18,476 nucleotides of DNA from JAJXWB01 sp039808645 (GTDB taxonomy: Bacteria > Pseudomonadota > Alphaproteobacteria > Rhizobiales > Beijerinckiaceae), in contig JBDHTL010000068.1 in assembly GCA_039808645.1 (NCBI GenBank), forward strand, positions 1-18,476. The letters are read 5' to 3'. The stretch's first letter is position 1, and each line of letters starts with the position of its first letter. The notes under the pieces are model-generated. The model was not told the DNA's origin. It made no database searches and saw only the letters and a list, made by a program, of their open reading frames with translations. Positions 1-7,283 of this stretch are shown here, in pieces. Made by a program: the position numbers and the translations under genes.

Positions 1-553
1 TCGTCGCGTCTACCGCCTTCTTGGTCTGGGGCTGCTGCGCCTTCTCCTGCATCGTTTCCTTTGCGACCGCCTGAACGCGGTTCTTTTCGGTCTTGGCCTT
101 CGCGGGCGCCGACGACTTGGCGGTCGAGGCCTTCGTCGCGCGGATCGCCGCCGTGTTCTTCACCGTCTTGGCGACGGCCGCCGTCTTGCGCTTGTCGGTC
201 GACTTGCCGCCGACCGGCGACTTCGTCGCGGTCCGGGCGGATGCGGTCGCCTTCGCTTTCGCCGCCTTGCGAGCGGCGGCCTTGGCGGCGACGGCTTTGG
301 CGGCGGTCGCCTTGGCGCTTGCGGGCTTCGAGGTCGCGGGCTTGGCGGCGGCGGGCTTGGAGGTCGCGGCTTTCGCGGTCTTGCCCTTCGATGCGGACGT
401 CACAGCTTTCACCTTGCTCGTCTTGGCCTTGGCGGCGGCCTTCGCCGTCGGCGCCTTGGCGGACGTCCGCCTGAACTTCGTCGCTTCGGCCTTCTTGGCC
501 GAGGCGGACTTCGTGGATTTGGCGGACTTGGTCGGTTTCTTCTTGGACGGCAT
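1..553 (-). CDS. Histone H1-like lysine/alanine-rich protein (partial, C-terminus beyond window)
   Basis: The frame is open from an ATG at 553-551 to the left edge, giving about 184 residues without a stop. The start (MPSKKKPTKSAKSTKSASAK) follows a GAGGAG ribosome site about 10 nt upstream. Composition is nearly all K, A, T, S and P, in repeated units such as KPAAAK, KPATSK, KPASAK and KATAAK. This resembles the C-terminal domain of eukaryotic histone H1 and bacterial H1-like or AlgP-like proteins, which bind DNA without sequence specificity. No folded domain, signal peptide or membrane segment is visible. Nucleoid binding is inferred from composition alone. Some lysine-rich bacterial proteins are instead tails of larger enzymes, and the missing C-terminus could hold a folded domain. 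Coding sense is supported by the continuous K/A pattern; the opposite strand reads as an A/V/L-rich shadow. Confidence 0.8.
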   Translation of the reverse strand, partial: MPSKKKPTKSAKSTKSASAKKAEATKFRRTSAKAPTAKAAAKAKTSKVKAVTSASKGKTAKAATSKPAAAKPATSKPASAKATAAKAVAAKAAARKAAKAKATASARTATKSPVGGKSTDKRKTAAVAKTVKNTAAIRATKASTAKSSAPAKAKTEKNRVQAVAKETMQEKAQQPQTKKAVDAT

Positions 554-782
554 ACGCAGCACACTCCTCGCTCACCCCGGGACAGGGCCCCGGCGGTCGA
601 CGACGGCTCGAAACGCAAGCCGCCGACGCAGGGCGCGCGAACACGGCCCGGCGTACAGTCCGAAATTTAGGAAACCGCTTCCCTCGGCGCGAAGCCTAAG
701 CCTGCGCTCGCCCAAAATTTTCCGCCGCCGGAAGTCGGCGCGGACCATTGCGGGTTGTACCTGTCAAACCACTGATAGGTAG

Positions 783-826
783 CGGATTTCTGTGACTGTT
801 AAAAATGTGTATATCACAGAAATCCG
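783..826. repeat. Perfect 13-bp inverted repeat with 18-bp AT-rich spacer
   Basis: CGGATTTCTGTGA (783-795) is matched exactly by TCACAGAAATCCG (814-826). The 18-nt spacer between them (796-813) is markedly AT-rich compared with its surroundings. The repeat lies in the gap between fdxA and the histone-like gene. It could be an operator for a dimeric regulator, an RNA stem-loop, or a remnant end pair of a mobile element. No second copy was noticed in this window. Confidence 0.75.
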
Positions 827-870
827 TAAAAATCAAAGGCGCGCGCCGCGCACGGTCCATTGCGCGGCGC
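826..870 (-). terminator. Putative rho-independent terminator of fdxA
   Basis: GCGCCGCGC (843-851) and GCGCGGCGC (862-870) form a perfect 9-bp stem with a 10-nt loop. Read on the minus strand, the stem is followed within a few bases by TTTGATTTTT. It lies about 60 nt past the fdxA stop. The T-tract is interrupted and offset from the stem, so efficiency is uncertain. Confidence 0.55.
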
Positions 871-927
871 AGTGGTTAACCCGCCGTCGAACGATTGGAT
901 CGAGAACTCGTCAATTCCGCGAAAGAT

Positions 928-1266
928 TCAGTCGCCTTCGCCGGGCTTGTCGGAGAAATGATTCTTGAACTTGTCGGGCTTGCCGTCCCATTCCTTGGCG
1001 TCCGCCGGCGGCTCGCGCTTGACCGTGATGTTCGGCCAGTTCGGGGCGAGATCGGCGTTCAGCTTGAGCCATTGCTCGAGTCCCGGCTCGGTGTCCGGCT
1101 TGATCGCCTCGGCCGGGCATTCCGGCTCGCAGACGCCGCAATCGATGCATTCGTCGGGATGGATGACGAGCATGTTCTCGCCCTCGTAGAAGCAGTCCAC
1201 GGGGCAGACTTCCACGCAGTCCATGTACTTGCACTTGATGCAGTTCTCGGTGACTACATACGTCAT
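928..1266 (-). CDS. fdxA: Seven-iron ferredoxin FdxA ([3Fe-4S][4Fe-4S])
   Basis: This 112-residue protein has the cysteine pattern of Azotobacter vinelandii ferredoxin I shifted by one. By analogy Cys9, 17 and 50 bind the [3Fe-4S] cluster and Cys21, 40, 43 and 46 the [4Fe-4S] cluster. Cys12 and Cys25 match the non-ligand cysteines of that family. The N-terminus (MTYVVTENCIKCKYMDCVEV) is close to the family norm, and the tail after residue 60 is the usual non-cluster extension. The ATG is preceded by GGGAG at about 8 nt. It is a soluble cytoplasmic one-electron carrier whose partner is unknown. It follows the S4-domain gene by 88 nt on the same strand, an arrangement I recall as common in Rhizobiales, where carD often comes next. 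Here the next gene is the histone-like one. Confidence 0.96.
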   Translation of the reverse strand: MTYVVTENCIKCKYMDCVEVCPVDCFYEGENMLVIHPDECIDCGVCEPECPAEAIKPDTEPGLEQWLKLNADLAPNWPNITVKREPPADAKEWDGKPDKFKNHFSDKPGEGD

Positions 1267-1354
1267 CGCAGGCTCCCGGCGCGCAGCCTCGCGCGCCCCA
1301 AAGATTGCGAACTGCTACCCCCTTTGCCCCGGCTGCGCAAGAACGCGCGGGACG

Positions 1355-1645
1355 TCAGGATGCCGCATCGTCGGGAGCCATGTCGGTGTAGAGCAGGCGC
1401 GCCTCCTCATAGGGTCCCCGCCGCTCTCCCGTCGCCACGATTCGCAGCAGCCGCACGTCGCGCTGCAATGCGATCGTCAGCACGTCGCCCGGCTTCACCG
1501 CCTTGGCGGCCTGCGTGATCCGCTGCCCGTTCAGCCGCACGCGCCCGTCGGCGACGAGTTGGGCGGCGCTGGTGCGGGTCCGCGCCATGCGCGCGAACCA
1601 CAGCCACTTGTCGAGCCTCTGGCGATCGGTTTCCGCCTGCGTCAT
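1355..1645 (-). CDS. S4-domain RNA-binding protein (Hsp15/HslR-like)
   Basis: The protein is 96 residues from the ATG at 1645. The S4 fold occupies about residues 9-70, starting RLDKWLWFARMARTRTSAAQ and running through VADGRVRLNGQRI and VKPGDVLTI, the signature of the Hsp15 (HslR) family. Hsp15 binds stalled 50S subunits carrying peptidyl-tRNA and helps recycle them. This protein is shorter than E. coli Hsp15 and lacks most of its C-terminal extension, as is usual in alphaproteobacteria. A TTG seven codons upstream (1666) is an alternative start; I prefer the ATG because the family begins just before RLDKW, but no strong ribosome site marks either. It lies 40 nt after the acetyltransferase gene and is probably cotranscribed with it and fdxA. 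Confidence 0.9.
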   Translation of the reverse strand: MTQAETDRQRLDKWLWFARMARTRTSAAQLVADGRVRLNGQRITQAAKAVKPGDVLTIALQRDVRLLRIVATGERRGPYEEARLLYTDMAPDDAAS

Positions 1646-1685
1646 CGTCCGGGAAAGGTCGGGCAAAGCAGGCCCGCGCGCAAGC

Positions 1686-2960
1686 TCAGCTCACCCGTCG
1701 GCGCAGCGCGGCGTTGGCGGCCGTCTTCACCGCCGCCCGCACCGCCCGCGCAAGGCGCTCGCGCCGCACGACGGCGGTAAACGCCCGCGCGCGCGCGGGA
1801 TCGACGCCGATCAGCAGGTCGAGCATCGCCTGGCGGGCCGGCCACAGCCGGTCGATCATCGGATGGTTGGCGATCGCGCAGGAATCGGTGATCTGGACCG
1901 CCGGATCGGCGATCTGCCGCTCGGCGAGCGTGCGCGTCAGCTGCACGCCCGGGGAGTAGCGGGCGAATCGCTCGTCGTAGGCGGTTTTCCAGTAATAGGC
2001 GCGGTCCGCGCTGCGCAGCACGATGGCCATAGCGACCGGCCGCCCGTTCACGGCGATCCAGTCGATGCGGCATTTGCCGGCGCGCGCGAGCTGGCGCAGC
2101 GCGGCGCGCAGGAAGGCGGCGTCGCCGGCGTCCGACAGGAAGGCGGTATGCCGACGGCCCTTCCATCCCGCCTGTTCCAGCGCCAGAAACCACTCGGCGG
2201 CCTGTCTGATGTCCGTCGCCTCGGAGGCGGAGCCGAAGGCCACGTCTCCGGTCTCCGCCAGACGCCGCGCCAGCCGGTCGATTTCGCGCTCGTGCTTCCG
2301 GGTGCGCGCGCCGTGTTTGCGCTGGAGCGGTTCGACGCCGGTCGGGCGAAGCGCCGCGCGCTCGTGTTCGTTCAGGCCGGTCGACACGAGGCCCTGGGCG
2401 GCGCAGCGGTCGGCGATGAGCTCCGCCGCCTCGCCGTCGCGGACGAGATCGCGCAGGAGCAGCGCCGATTGCCCGAAGCGGCGCTCCCGCAGCCAGGCGA
2501 GCATGGCGTCCACCGACCGGGTCGCGGCAAGCCGGTCGATCAGCGGCGTGCCCAGCGCGCTGTGCTTGTATTTCCACGTCCGCGCGGCCCCGCCGAACGC
2601 GCCGAAGCGCCCCTGTTCGAACCCCCAGACGCCGATGAGCCGGGCGCGCGGCTTTGCGCCGACCGCCTGCCAGACGACCGCGATGATCGGACGCTGGCTC
2701 GCCGGCAGGTGGAGCATGGCGGTCAGGGCGAAATCCGGCTCCATGAACGGGTTGGGCTCGATCGCCCGCCGCGCGAGATCCCGCCAGTCGCTCCGGTACG
2801 CCTCCAGTTCGTCGACCGTCAGCGCCTCGACGAGCGTCTCGCCGTCGACGGCGTGAAGCCTCCCCTGCGCGACGGCGCGCGCAAAATGGCCGCCGACGAT
2901 CCGGCGAACGTCGTCGGGCCAGTGCTGCATCGACTTGAGGCGCCAGAAATGCGCAGCCAT
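1686..2960 (-). CDS. CelD/BcsL-type GNAT-fold acetyltransferase
   Basis: About 424 residues from the ATG at 2960, which has GAGGGT at about 6 nt. An in-frame GTG five codons upstream (2975) is less likely. The NPFMEPDF motif near residues 69-76 and LEQAGWKGRRHTAF near 261-274 are typical of the BioF2-like acetyltransferase domain (Acetyltransf_6) of the CelD family. The domain spans roughly residues 170-370. Members are linked to exopolysaccharide or cellulose synthesis or to N-acylation of unknown amines; the substrate here cannot be read from the sequence. There is no signal peptide or membrane segment, so a cytoplasmic enzyme is expected. The arginine-rich C-terminus (after about residue 385) is low in recognisable structure. 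It is the first gene of a probable unit with the S4 protein and fdxA. Confidence 0.83.
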   Translation of the reverse strand: MAAHFWRLKSMQHWPDDVRRIVGGHFARAVAQGRLHAVDGETLVEALTVDELEAYRSDWRDLARRAIEPNPFMEPDFALTAMLHLPASQRPIIAVVWQAVGAKPRARLIGVWGFEQGRFGAFGGAARTWKYKHSALGTPLIDRLAATRSVDAMLAWLRERRFGQSALLLRDLVRDGEAAELIADRCAAQGLVSTGLNEHERAALRPTGVEPLQRKHGARTRKHEREIDRLARRLAETGDVAFGSASEATDIRQAAEWFLALEQAGWKGRRHTAFLSDAGDAAFLRAALRQLARAGKCRIDWIAVNGRPVAMAIVLRSADRAYYWKTAYDERFARYSPGVQLTRTLAERQIADPAVQITDSCAIANHPMIDRLWPARQAMLDLLIGVDPARARAFTAVVRRERLARAVRAAVKTAANAALRRRVS

Positions 2961-2998
2961 CGGATACCCTCGCACGATGGGCGCATACAGGGCGGATG

Positions 2999-3015
2999 TG
3001 TCCCGGTTCGGGACA
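2999..3015. repeat. Short inverted repeat TGTCCCG-gtt-CGGGACA
   Basis: A perfect 7-bp inverted repeat with a 3-nt centre lies 39 nt upstream of the acetyltransferase start. There is no T-tract on either side, so an operator or simple hairpin is more likely than a terminator. Confidence 0.45.
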
Positions 3016-3066
3016 AAAGCGCCTGAACGCCCGTCGCTGAGGACACGGGCTACAAATTACAGGCCA

Positions 3067-3089
3067 TCGCGCCGATGAAAGCGGCGCGA
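3067..3089 (-). terminator. Hairpin after the G3E GTPase gene, possible terminator
   Basis: TCGCGCCG (3067-3074) and CGGCGCGA (3082-3089) form a perfect 8-bp stem with a 7-nt loop, 13 nt past the GTPase stop. Downstream on the minus strand there is only a weak T-rich stretch (TGTAATTTG), so termination is plausible but not certain. Confidence 0.45.
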
Positions 3090-3102
3090 AACAAAGGCTT
3101 GG

Positions 3103-4266
3103 CTATTTGGCGAGCAGACCGCCCGGCCGCAGATCGAGCGGATTGGCGACAAGCCCCGCGCGATCCGGCGTATCGGTCCGCGTCTCGCCGATCGCGGCGG
3201 CGAACAGGCGCTCGACGAAATCCTGCTCGAGACCGTCGACGATCAGCACGATCCGGGTCCGCCGGTCCGGATCCGGCCAGCCGGCGAGGCGCACCGCCGG
3301 ATGAAACAGGTGCTGGACGCCGTGGATGACGACCGGCCGCGCGGGATCGTCGGCCAGCGCGACAATCCCTTTCACGCGCAGAAGCTTCGGCCCGTGCGCG
3401 TGGCGCAGCAGATCGAGGAATATTTCGAAGGCGCGCGGATCGAGCGGCGCGTCGCGCGTCAGGCAAAAGGCCCGGATCGAGGCGTCGTGGCGGTTCGGAT
3501 CATGCGCGTGGCCGTGGCCATGCGCGTGATGATGGCCGTGATCGCCGCCGTGTCGATGATCGCGCTCCTCGAAGGCTTCGGCCCGAAGCCAGGCGGCGAC
3601 ATCGGGGATCTTGCGATCGGCCGAGAAGAGGCCCGCCGAAAACAGCGCCGCCGCCGTCGCCTCGCCCCTGGCCGCATCGAGCCGGGGCGCGCCCGGGTTG
3701 AGTTGGTCGATCCGCCGCGCGAGCGCGTCCGCAACGCCCGCCGCTGCAGGCAGGTCGGTCTTGGTGACGACGATCCGGTCGGCGACCGCCACCTGGCGCA
3801 GCGCTTCCTTGTGCCGGTCGATCGTAGCGAGGCCGTTGACCGCGTCCACCGTCGTCACGACGCCGTCGAGCTTGTAGCGCAGCGCGAGATAGGGATGTCC
3901 CATCAGCGCGTTGAGGATCGGCGCGGGATCGGCGAGGCCCGTCGTCTCGATCACGATGCGGCGGAACGGCTTGATTCGCCCGTTGTCCAGCCGCCGCAGC
4001 AGGTCTTCCAGCGCATGCACGAGGTCGCCGCGGATCGTGCAGCACAGGCAGCCCGACGCCATCAGCATCATGTCGCCGTCGATCTTCTCGACGAAGAGGT
4101 GATCGAGTCCGATTTCGCCGAATTCGTTGATGAGAACGACCGTCTCCGCCAGCGCCGGATCGGCGAGCAGGCGGTTGAGCAGCGTGGTTTTGCCCGACCC
4201 CAGAAAACCCGTCAGGATCGTGACCGGGACGGGCGGCGGCGGGCGGCGTCCTTGCGCCTCGCTCAT
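3103..4266 (-). CDS. G3E-family GTPase (COG0523), putative metal chaperone with His-rich loop
   Basis: A 387-residue COG0523 protein. Walker A is GFLGSGKT at 20-27, followed by the family CxCC metal site C73-L-C75-C76, an ETTG motif near 105-110, and TKTD as the guanine-specificity motif. A histidine-rich linker near residues 235-260 (about a dozen His) joins the GTPase to the CobW C-terminal domain (about 262-370). CxCC plus a His-rich loop indicates binding of Zn, Ni or Co and GTP-dependent delivery to a client. Which metal and client cannot be told from sequence. It is not the cobN-linked CobW by context, although cobS and cobT lie about 4 kb away. Its ATG overlaps the upstream carboxypeptidase stop as ATGA, which implies translational coupling. 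Confidence 0.93.
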   Translation of the reverse strand: MSEAQGRRPPPPVPVTILTGFLGSGKTTLLNRLLADPALAETVVLINEFGEIGLDHLFVEKIDGDMMLMASGCLCCTIRGDLVHALEDLLRRLDNGRIKPFRRIVIETTGLADPAPILNALMGHPYLALRYKLDGVVTTVDAVNGLATIDRHKEALRQVAVADRIVVTKTDLPAAAGVADALARRIDQLNPGAPRLDAARGEATAAALFSAGLFSADRKIPDVAAWLRAEAFEERDHRHGGDHGHHHAHGHGHAHDPNRHDASIRAFCLTRDAPLDPRAFEIFLDLLRHAHGPKLLRVKGIVALADDPARPVVIHGVQHLFHPAVRLAGWPDPDRRTRIVLIVDGLEQDFVERLFAAAIGETRTDTPDRAGLVANPLDLRPGGLLAK

Positions 4267-5699
4267 TCGTCGTCGTCGGCCTTTGCCCGGCGCTTCGAGA
4301 CCTTGGCCTTGCCGGCCTTGTCTTTCGCTTCGTGCGCTTTCGCCATGCGCGTCTTGGCCGCCTTGGACTTGGCCGGCTTCTCGTCCTCGTCCCGGTCGGT
4401 CGCCTTGGCGACCTTGGCCTTGGCCGGCGCGGGCTTGGCCTTGGCGACCGCCTTGGCTTTCGCCGCGCGCTTGCCGCGCATCGATTGCGCATCGGGCGCG
4501 GGCTTAAGGGGCGAATCGGCTTCGTCCTCGCCGTCTGCGGAATAGGCTTGCTTGACCGGCGTCGCCGTGTCGCCCTCGGCGTGGGCGATCGGACCCGTCC
4601 AGCCCGCCACAGGGCCGACGAAGACGGGGACCGGCTGGAAGGCCGGGCGCGGCATGGCCGCGACCTGGCTCGGACGCATCGAACCGCCGGCGGCCGGCGA
4701 GCCGCCCGGCCCGCCGCCGTAGGGCGAATGGCCTTCCGGTCCCTGGGCCGCCTGCATGAAGGAGCGTGGGATCGGGGCCGACATGTCCTCCACCTGGGCC
4801 TCGAATTCCCGCGAGGCCTTTCCGCGGTTGCGGCAAGCGAAATCGCGCATGTCGGGCGCCTCGCCGCCCGCCGAGGCGAGCGAAGTGACCGCGCCCTGTC
4901 CGCCGCCCGAGACGAAGCCCTTGTCCAGCAGGCTCGCCGCCATCATCGTGCGCGACTTGGCGCTCGGCGCGCCGAGCACGACCGCGATGAGCTTCCGCCC
5001 GTTCTGGGTCGCGCTGGCGACGAGATTGAAGCCCGCCGCGCAGGTGAAGCCCGTCTTCATGCCGTCGGCGCCGGGATAGCGGCCGAGCATGCCGTTGTGC
5101 GTCGGCAGGATGCGCTTGCCGAGCTGGAGCGCCCCGATGTCGAACAGGCCCGCCTGTTCGGGGAAATAGACGTAGAGGGCGCGACCGAGGATCGCCATGT
5201 CGCGCGCCGACGAAACCTGCCGGGCGTCCGGCAGGCCGTTCGGATTGGTGAAGCGCGATTCGCGCATGCCGAGCGCGCTCGCCGCCGAGTTCATGTCCCC
5301 GGCGAACGATTCGACCGAGCCCGATACGCCTTCGGCGATCGTCACGGCGATGTCGTTGGCCGATTTCACCATCAGCATCTTCAGGGCGTTGTCGAGCGTG
5401 ACGAGCGTGCCGGGACGGAAGCCCATCTTCGAGGGCGCCATGGAGGTTGCGCGCGCCGAAACCTTGATCGGCGTGTCGAGCGTGATCCGGCCTTCGCGGA
5501 CGGCTTTCAGCGCGACGAACACGGTCATCAGCTTGGTCAGCGAGGCCGGATACCAGGGGCGCGTCGCCTCGTGCTGAACCAGCGTTTCGCCGGAGGCGGC
5601 GTCGATGACGATCGTCGGATTGGCCGCGGCGGGGACGGCGCCTGCGACCAGCGCGAGCAGCGCGGCGGAAGCAGTTGCGCGGGTGAAGATCGGTCGCAA
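4263..5699 (-). CDS. D-alanyl-D-alanine carboxypeptidase (PBP5/6, DacA/DacF-type) with Lys/Ala-rich tail
   Basis: A 478-residue S11-family penicillin-binding protein that removes the terminal D-Ala from peptidoglycan pentapeptides. A signal peptide covers residues 1-26 (cleavage near PAAA-NP). Catalytic motifs are SLTK (53-56), SAN (113-115) and KTG (215-217). The catalytic domain ends near residue 265. The last 200 or so residues are low complexity: a Gly/Pro/Met-rich linker (about 310-385) and then a Lys/Ala-rich segment ending in DDDE. No C-terminal amphipathic anchor of the E. coli PBP5 kind is evident. The start is a TTG preceded by GGGGAG; no nearby ATG fits. It is coupled to the downstream GTPase by a 4-nt overlap. 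The basic tail may bind anionic wall polymers; this is inference. Confidence 0.94.
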   Translation of the reverse strand: MRPIFTRATASAALLALVAGAVPAAANPTIVIDAASGETLVQHEATRPWYPASLTKLMTVFVALKAVREGRITLDTPIKVSARATSMAPSKMGFRPGTLVTLDNALKMLMVKSANDIAVTIAEGVSGSVESFAGDMNSAASALGMRESRFTNPNGLPDARQVSSARDMAILGRALYVYFPEQAGLFDIGALQLGKRILPTHNGMLGRYPGADGMKTGFTCAAGFNLVASATQNGRKLIAVVLGAPSAKSRTMMAASLLDKGFVSGGGQGAVTSLASAGGEAPDMRDFACRNRGKASREFEAQVEDMSAPIPRSFMQAAQGPEGHSPYGGGPGGSPAAGGSMRPSQVAAMPRPAFQPVPVFVGPVAGWTGPIAHAEGDTATPVKQAYSADGEDEADSPLKPAPDAQSMRGKRAAKAKAVAKAKPAPAKAKVAKATDRDEDEKPAKSKAAKTRMAKAHEAKDKAGKAKVSKRRAKADDDE

Positions 5700-5868
5700 T
5701 TTGGCTCCCCGGGCGAATGCGAATGAAATCGGCGCCGCCGGCGTTCCTACGCCTCCGCGTCCCGCTTGGAAAGTCGCGCGGAACTTGCGGATCGCGAGGA
5801 GGCCGGGCCGGCCAGACGCATAAAAGTCAGCGATGGGGCGATTTCGTGGCCGAGCGCCGCGAGAATGG

Positions 5869-6708
5869 CTACCACGTCCGGTCCATCGGATAGGGATTGA
5901 GGCTCGAGGGTCCGCGCGGCCCCGGGGCAGCCGGCTGTACGCGCGGCGCCTGGACGACTTGAGGCTGGACCGCTTGCGGCTGGACGGCTTGCAGCTGGCT
6001 GGCCTGCGAAGGCGCGACCTGCGGCGCGGTCCCGGGTCCGATCGCGATCTCGTTGGCCGCGCCCGAACCGAGCACCACCACCTTCGCCCCGACGTTCACG
6101 CGGCCGTAAAGATCCATCGCGTCCTGGTTGATCATGCGGATGCAGCCGGACGAGGCGTTGGTGCCGATCGTCCACGGCTCCGTCGTGCCGTGGATGCGGA
6201 ACAGCGTGTCCTTGTTGTTCTGCCACAGGTACATGGCGCGCGCGCCGAGCGGATTGCGCGGGCCGCCCGGCATGCCGATGCCCGAGCGCAGCTCCTTCAT
6301 CATCTTCATCAGCTCGGGCTGGCGCTCCAGCATTTCCTTGGGCGGATACCAGTCCGGCCATTCCTGCTTGCTGTTGATCGTCGCCGTCCCCTTCCAGGCG
6401 AAGCCCTGCCGGCCGACGCCGACGCCGTAGCGCATGGCCGTGCCGTCGCCGTTGACGAAATAGAGGTAGTGGCGACGCGGATCGATGACGATCGTGCCGG
6501 CCGGCTCGCGCGTGGCGTAGGGCACCTGCGCGCGCAGGAAGGCGGGGTTGATACGCGAGAGATTGATCGCGGCGATCGGAAACTTGTCGCTCGCCACCGC
6601 GCCGTAGAGTCCGCGCGTCTCGCCGGCGATCGGCGCCGCGAGGGCGGCGGTGGGCCCGGCGACGCAGGCGGCGAGGCCGGCAAGCAATTCGCGTCGATGG
6701 ATCGTCAT
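5869..6708 (-). CDS. L,D-transpeptidase (YkuD/ErfK family), periplasmic
   Basis: A 279-residue YkuD-domain protein that would form 3-3 peptidoglycan cross-links or attach proteins to the wall. A twin-arginine-like signal (HRRELLAGLAA) covers about residues 1-25. The catalytic domain, about 70-212, contains H173 (RIHGT) and the nucleophile C189 in SSGCIRM. This matches HGT...SxGCIRM; the first Ser replaces the His often seen in SHGC. The C-terminus (about 225-279) has near-repeats QLQAVQ, PQAVQ and PQVVQ, a Pro/Gln/Val-rich tail that may span the wall. ATG at 6708 has GAGAG upstream. The D,D-carboxypeptidase gene next to it makes the tetrapeptide donors such enzymes use. Confidence 0.94.
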   Translation of the reverse strand: MTIHRRELLAGLAACVAGPTAALAAPIAGETRGLYGAVASDKFPIAAINLSRINPAFLRAQVPYATREPAGTIVIDPRRHYLYFVNGDGTAMRYGVGVGRQGFAWKGTATINSKQEWPDWYPPKEMLERQPELMKMMKELRSGIGMPGGPRNPLGARAMYLWQNNKDTLFRIHGTTEPWTIGTNASSGCIRMINQDAMDLYGRVNVGAKVVVLGSGAANEIAIGPGTAPQVAPSQASQLQAVQPQAVQPQVVQAPRVQPAAPGPRGPSSLNPYPMDRTW

Positions 6709-6857
6709 GGCGCTCTCGTCACCTGAAATTCGCGGATCGGAAATCTAGTGGCTTGCGGCCCCGGGCTTGGCAAGCGCAAGTGCGCAGGTTGACGCGGCCC
6801 GAACGCTCGGATCGACTGGGTGATGCAAACACGTCACGCTCGAGGACCCCGACCCGC

Positions 6858-7283
6858 ATGAATCCCGCGCCAGAAGGTTACGCGCCCACCGATCATTCCA
6901 GTCCCTACATGGACCTGATCGGCAAGCTCTACGAATCGGGCGCCGGCGGCGACGACTATCGCCTCGGCATGCGCGTGGAGAAGCATCACACCAACCGTCT
7001 CGGCCAGTGCCACGGCGCCGTGCTCGCCGCCCTTGCGGACGTCCACCTGCTGCGCGTGATCGCGCTCACGCGCAAGCCGCGCATGACGCTGGTGACGGTC
7101 CATCTCGGGCTCGATTATCTCAGCCCGGCGCCGCTCGGGTCCTGGATGGAGGGGCGCGGCCGCATCGACCGCATGGGCCGCTCGCTCTGCCATTCGAGCG
7201 GCATGATCTACGCCGACGGCAAGCCCGTGCTGCGCGCCGCCGGCGTGTTCCAGGTCATTTCCGCGGACCGCCTGAAGTCCTGA
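6858..7283 (+). CDS. PaaI-family hotdog thioesterase
   Basis: A 141-residue single hotdog-fold protein from the ATG at 6858; GAGGA lies 11 nt upstream. A longer in-frame start at 6753 gives an Arg-rich non-conserved extension and is rejected. The segment HHTNRLGQCHGAVLAALAD (about residues 42-60) corresponds to the active-site helix and HGG-like loop of PaaI/YbgC acyl-CoA thioesterases. LVTVHLGLDYLSPAP and the final beta strand (VLRAAGVFQVI) complete the fold. The usual HGG reads HGA here. Substrate is unknown. It is transcribed divergently from the L,D-transpeptidase and convergently with bolA, whose stop abuts its own. Confidence 0.88.
   Translation: MNPAPEGYAPTDHSSPYMDLIGKLYESGAGGDDYRLGMRVEKHHTNRLGQCHGAVLAALADVHLLRVIALTRKPRMTLVTVHLGLDYLSPAPLGSWMEGRGRIDRMGRSLCHSSGMIYADGKPVLRAAGVFQVISADRLKS

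Larger units (their letters stand above)
554..927. other. Gene-free interval between fdxA and the histone-like gene
   Basis: No reading frame here looks coding. From the fdxA side it holds a GC-rich hairpin with a T-rich flank (terminator), then the 13-bp inverted repeat at 783-826, then about 225 nt that should carry the promoter and leader of the histone-like gene. A TTGACA hexamer on the minus strand (767-762) has no good -10 partner at normal spacing, so I do not call a promoter. Confidence 0.6.

Noticed and set aside
791..818. TGTGA...TCACA as a CRP/FNR-type operator
   Set aside because: The half-sites are 18 nt apart instead of the 6 nt needed by CRP-family dimers.
796..880. Replication origin (DnaA-like TGTGTATAT, TTAACC half site nearby)
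   Set aside because: Only one imperfect DnaA-like site and one CtrA-like half site; no cluster and no origin-linked genes such as hemE or dnaA.
3103..4266. Calling the G3E GTPase CobW of cobalamin synthesis
   Set aside because: The cobN-linked context is absent and the gene is coupled to a carboxypeptidase; family membership alone does not assign a cobalt role.
3301..4545. 414-codon plus-strand frame opposite the GTPase and carboxypeptidase
   Set aside because: Shadow of the G3E GTPase and the carboxypeptidase tail, both supported by conserved motifs.
6789..6817. Promoter for the thioesterase from TTGACG at 6789
   Set aside because: No recognisable -10 at 16-18 nt spacing.
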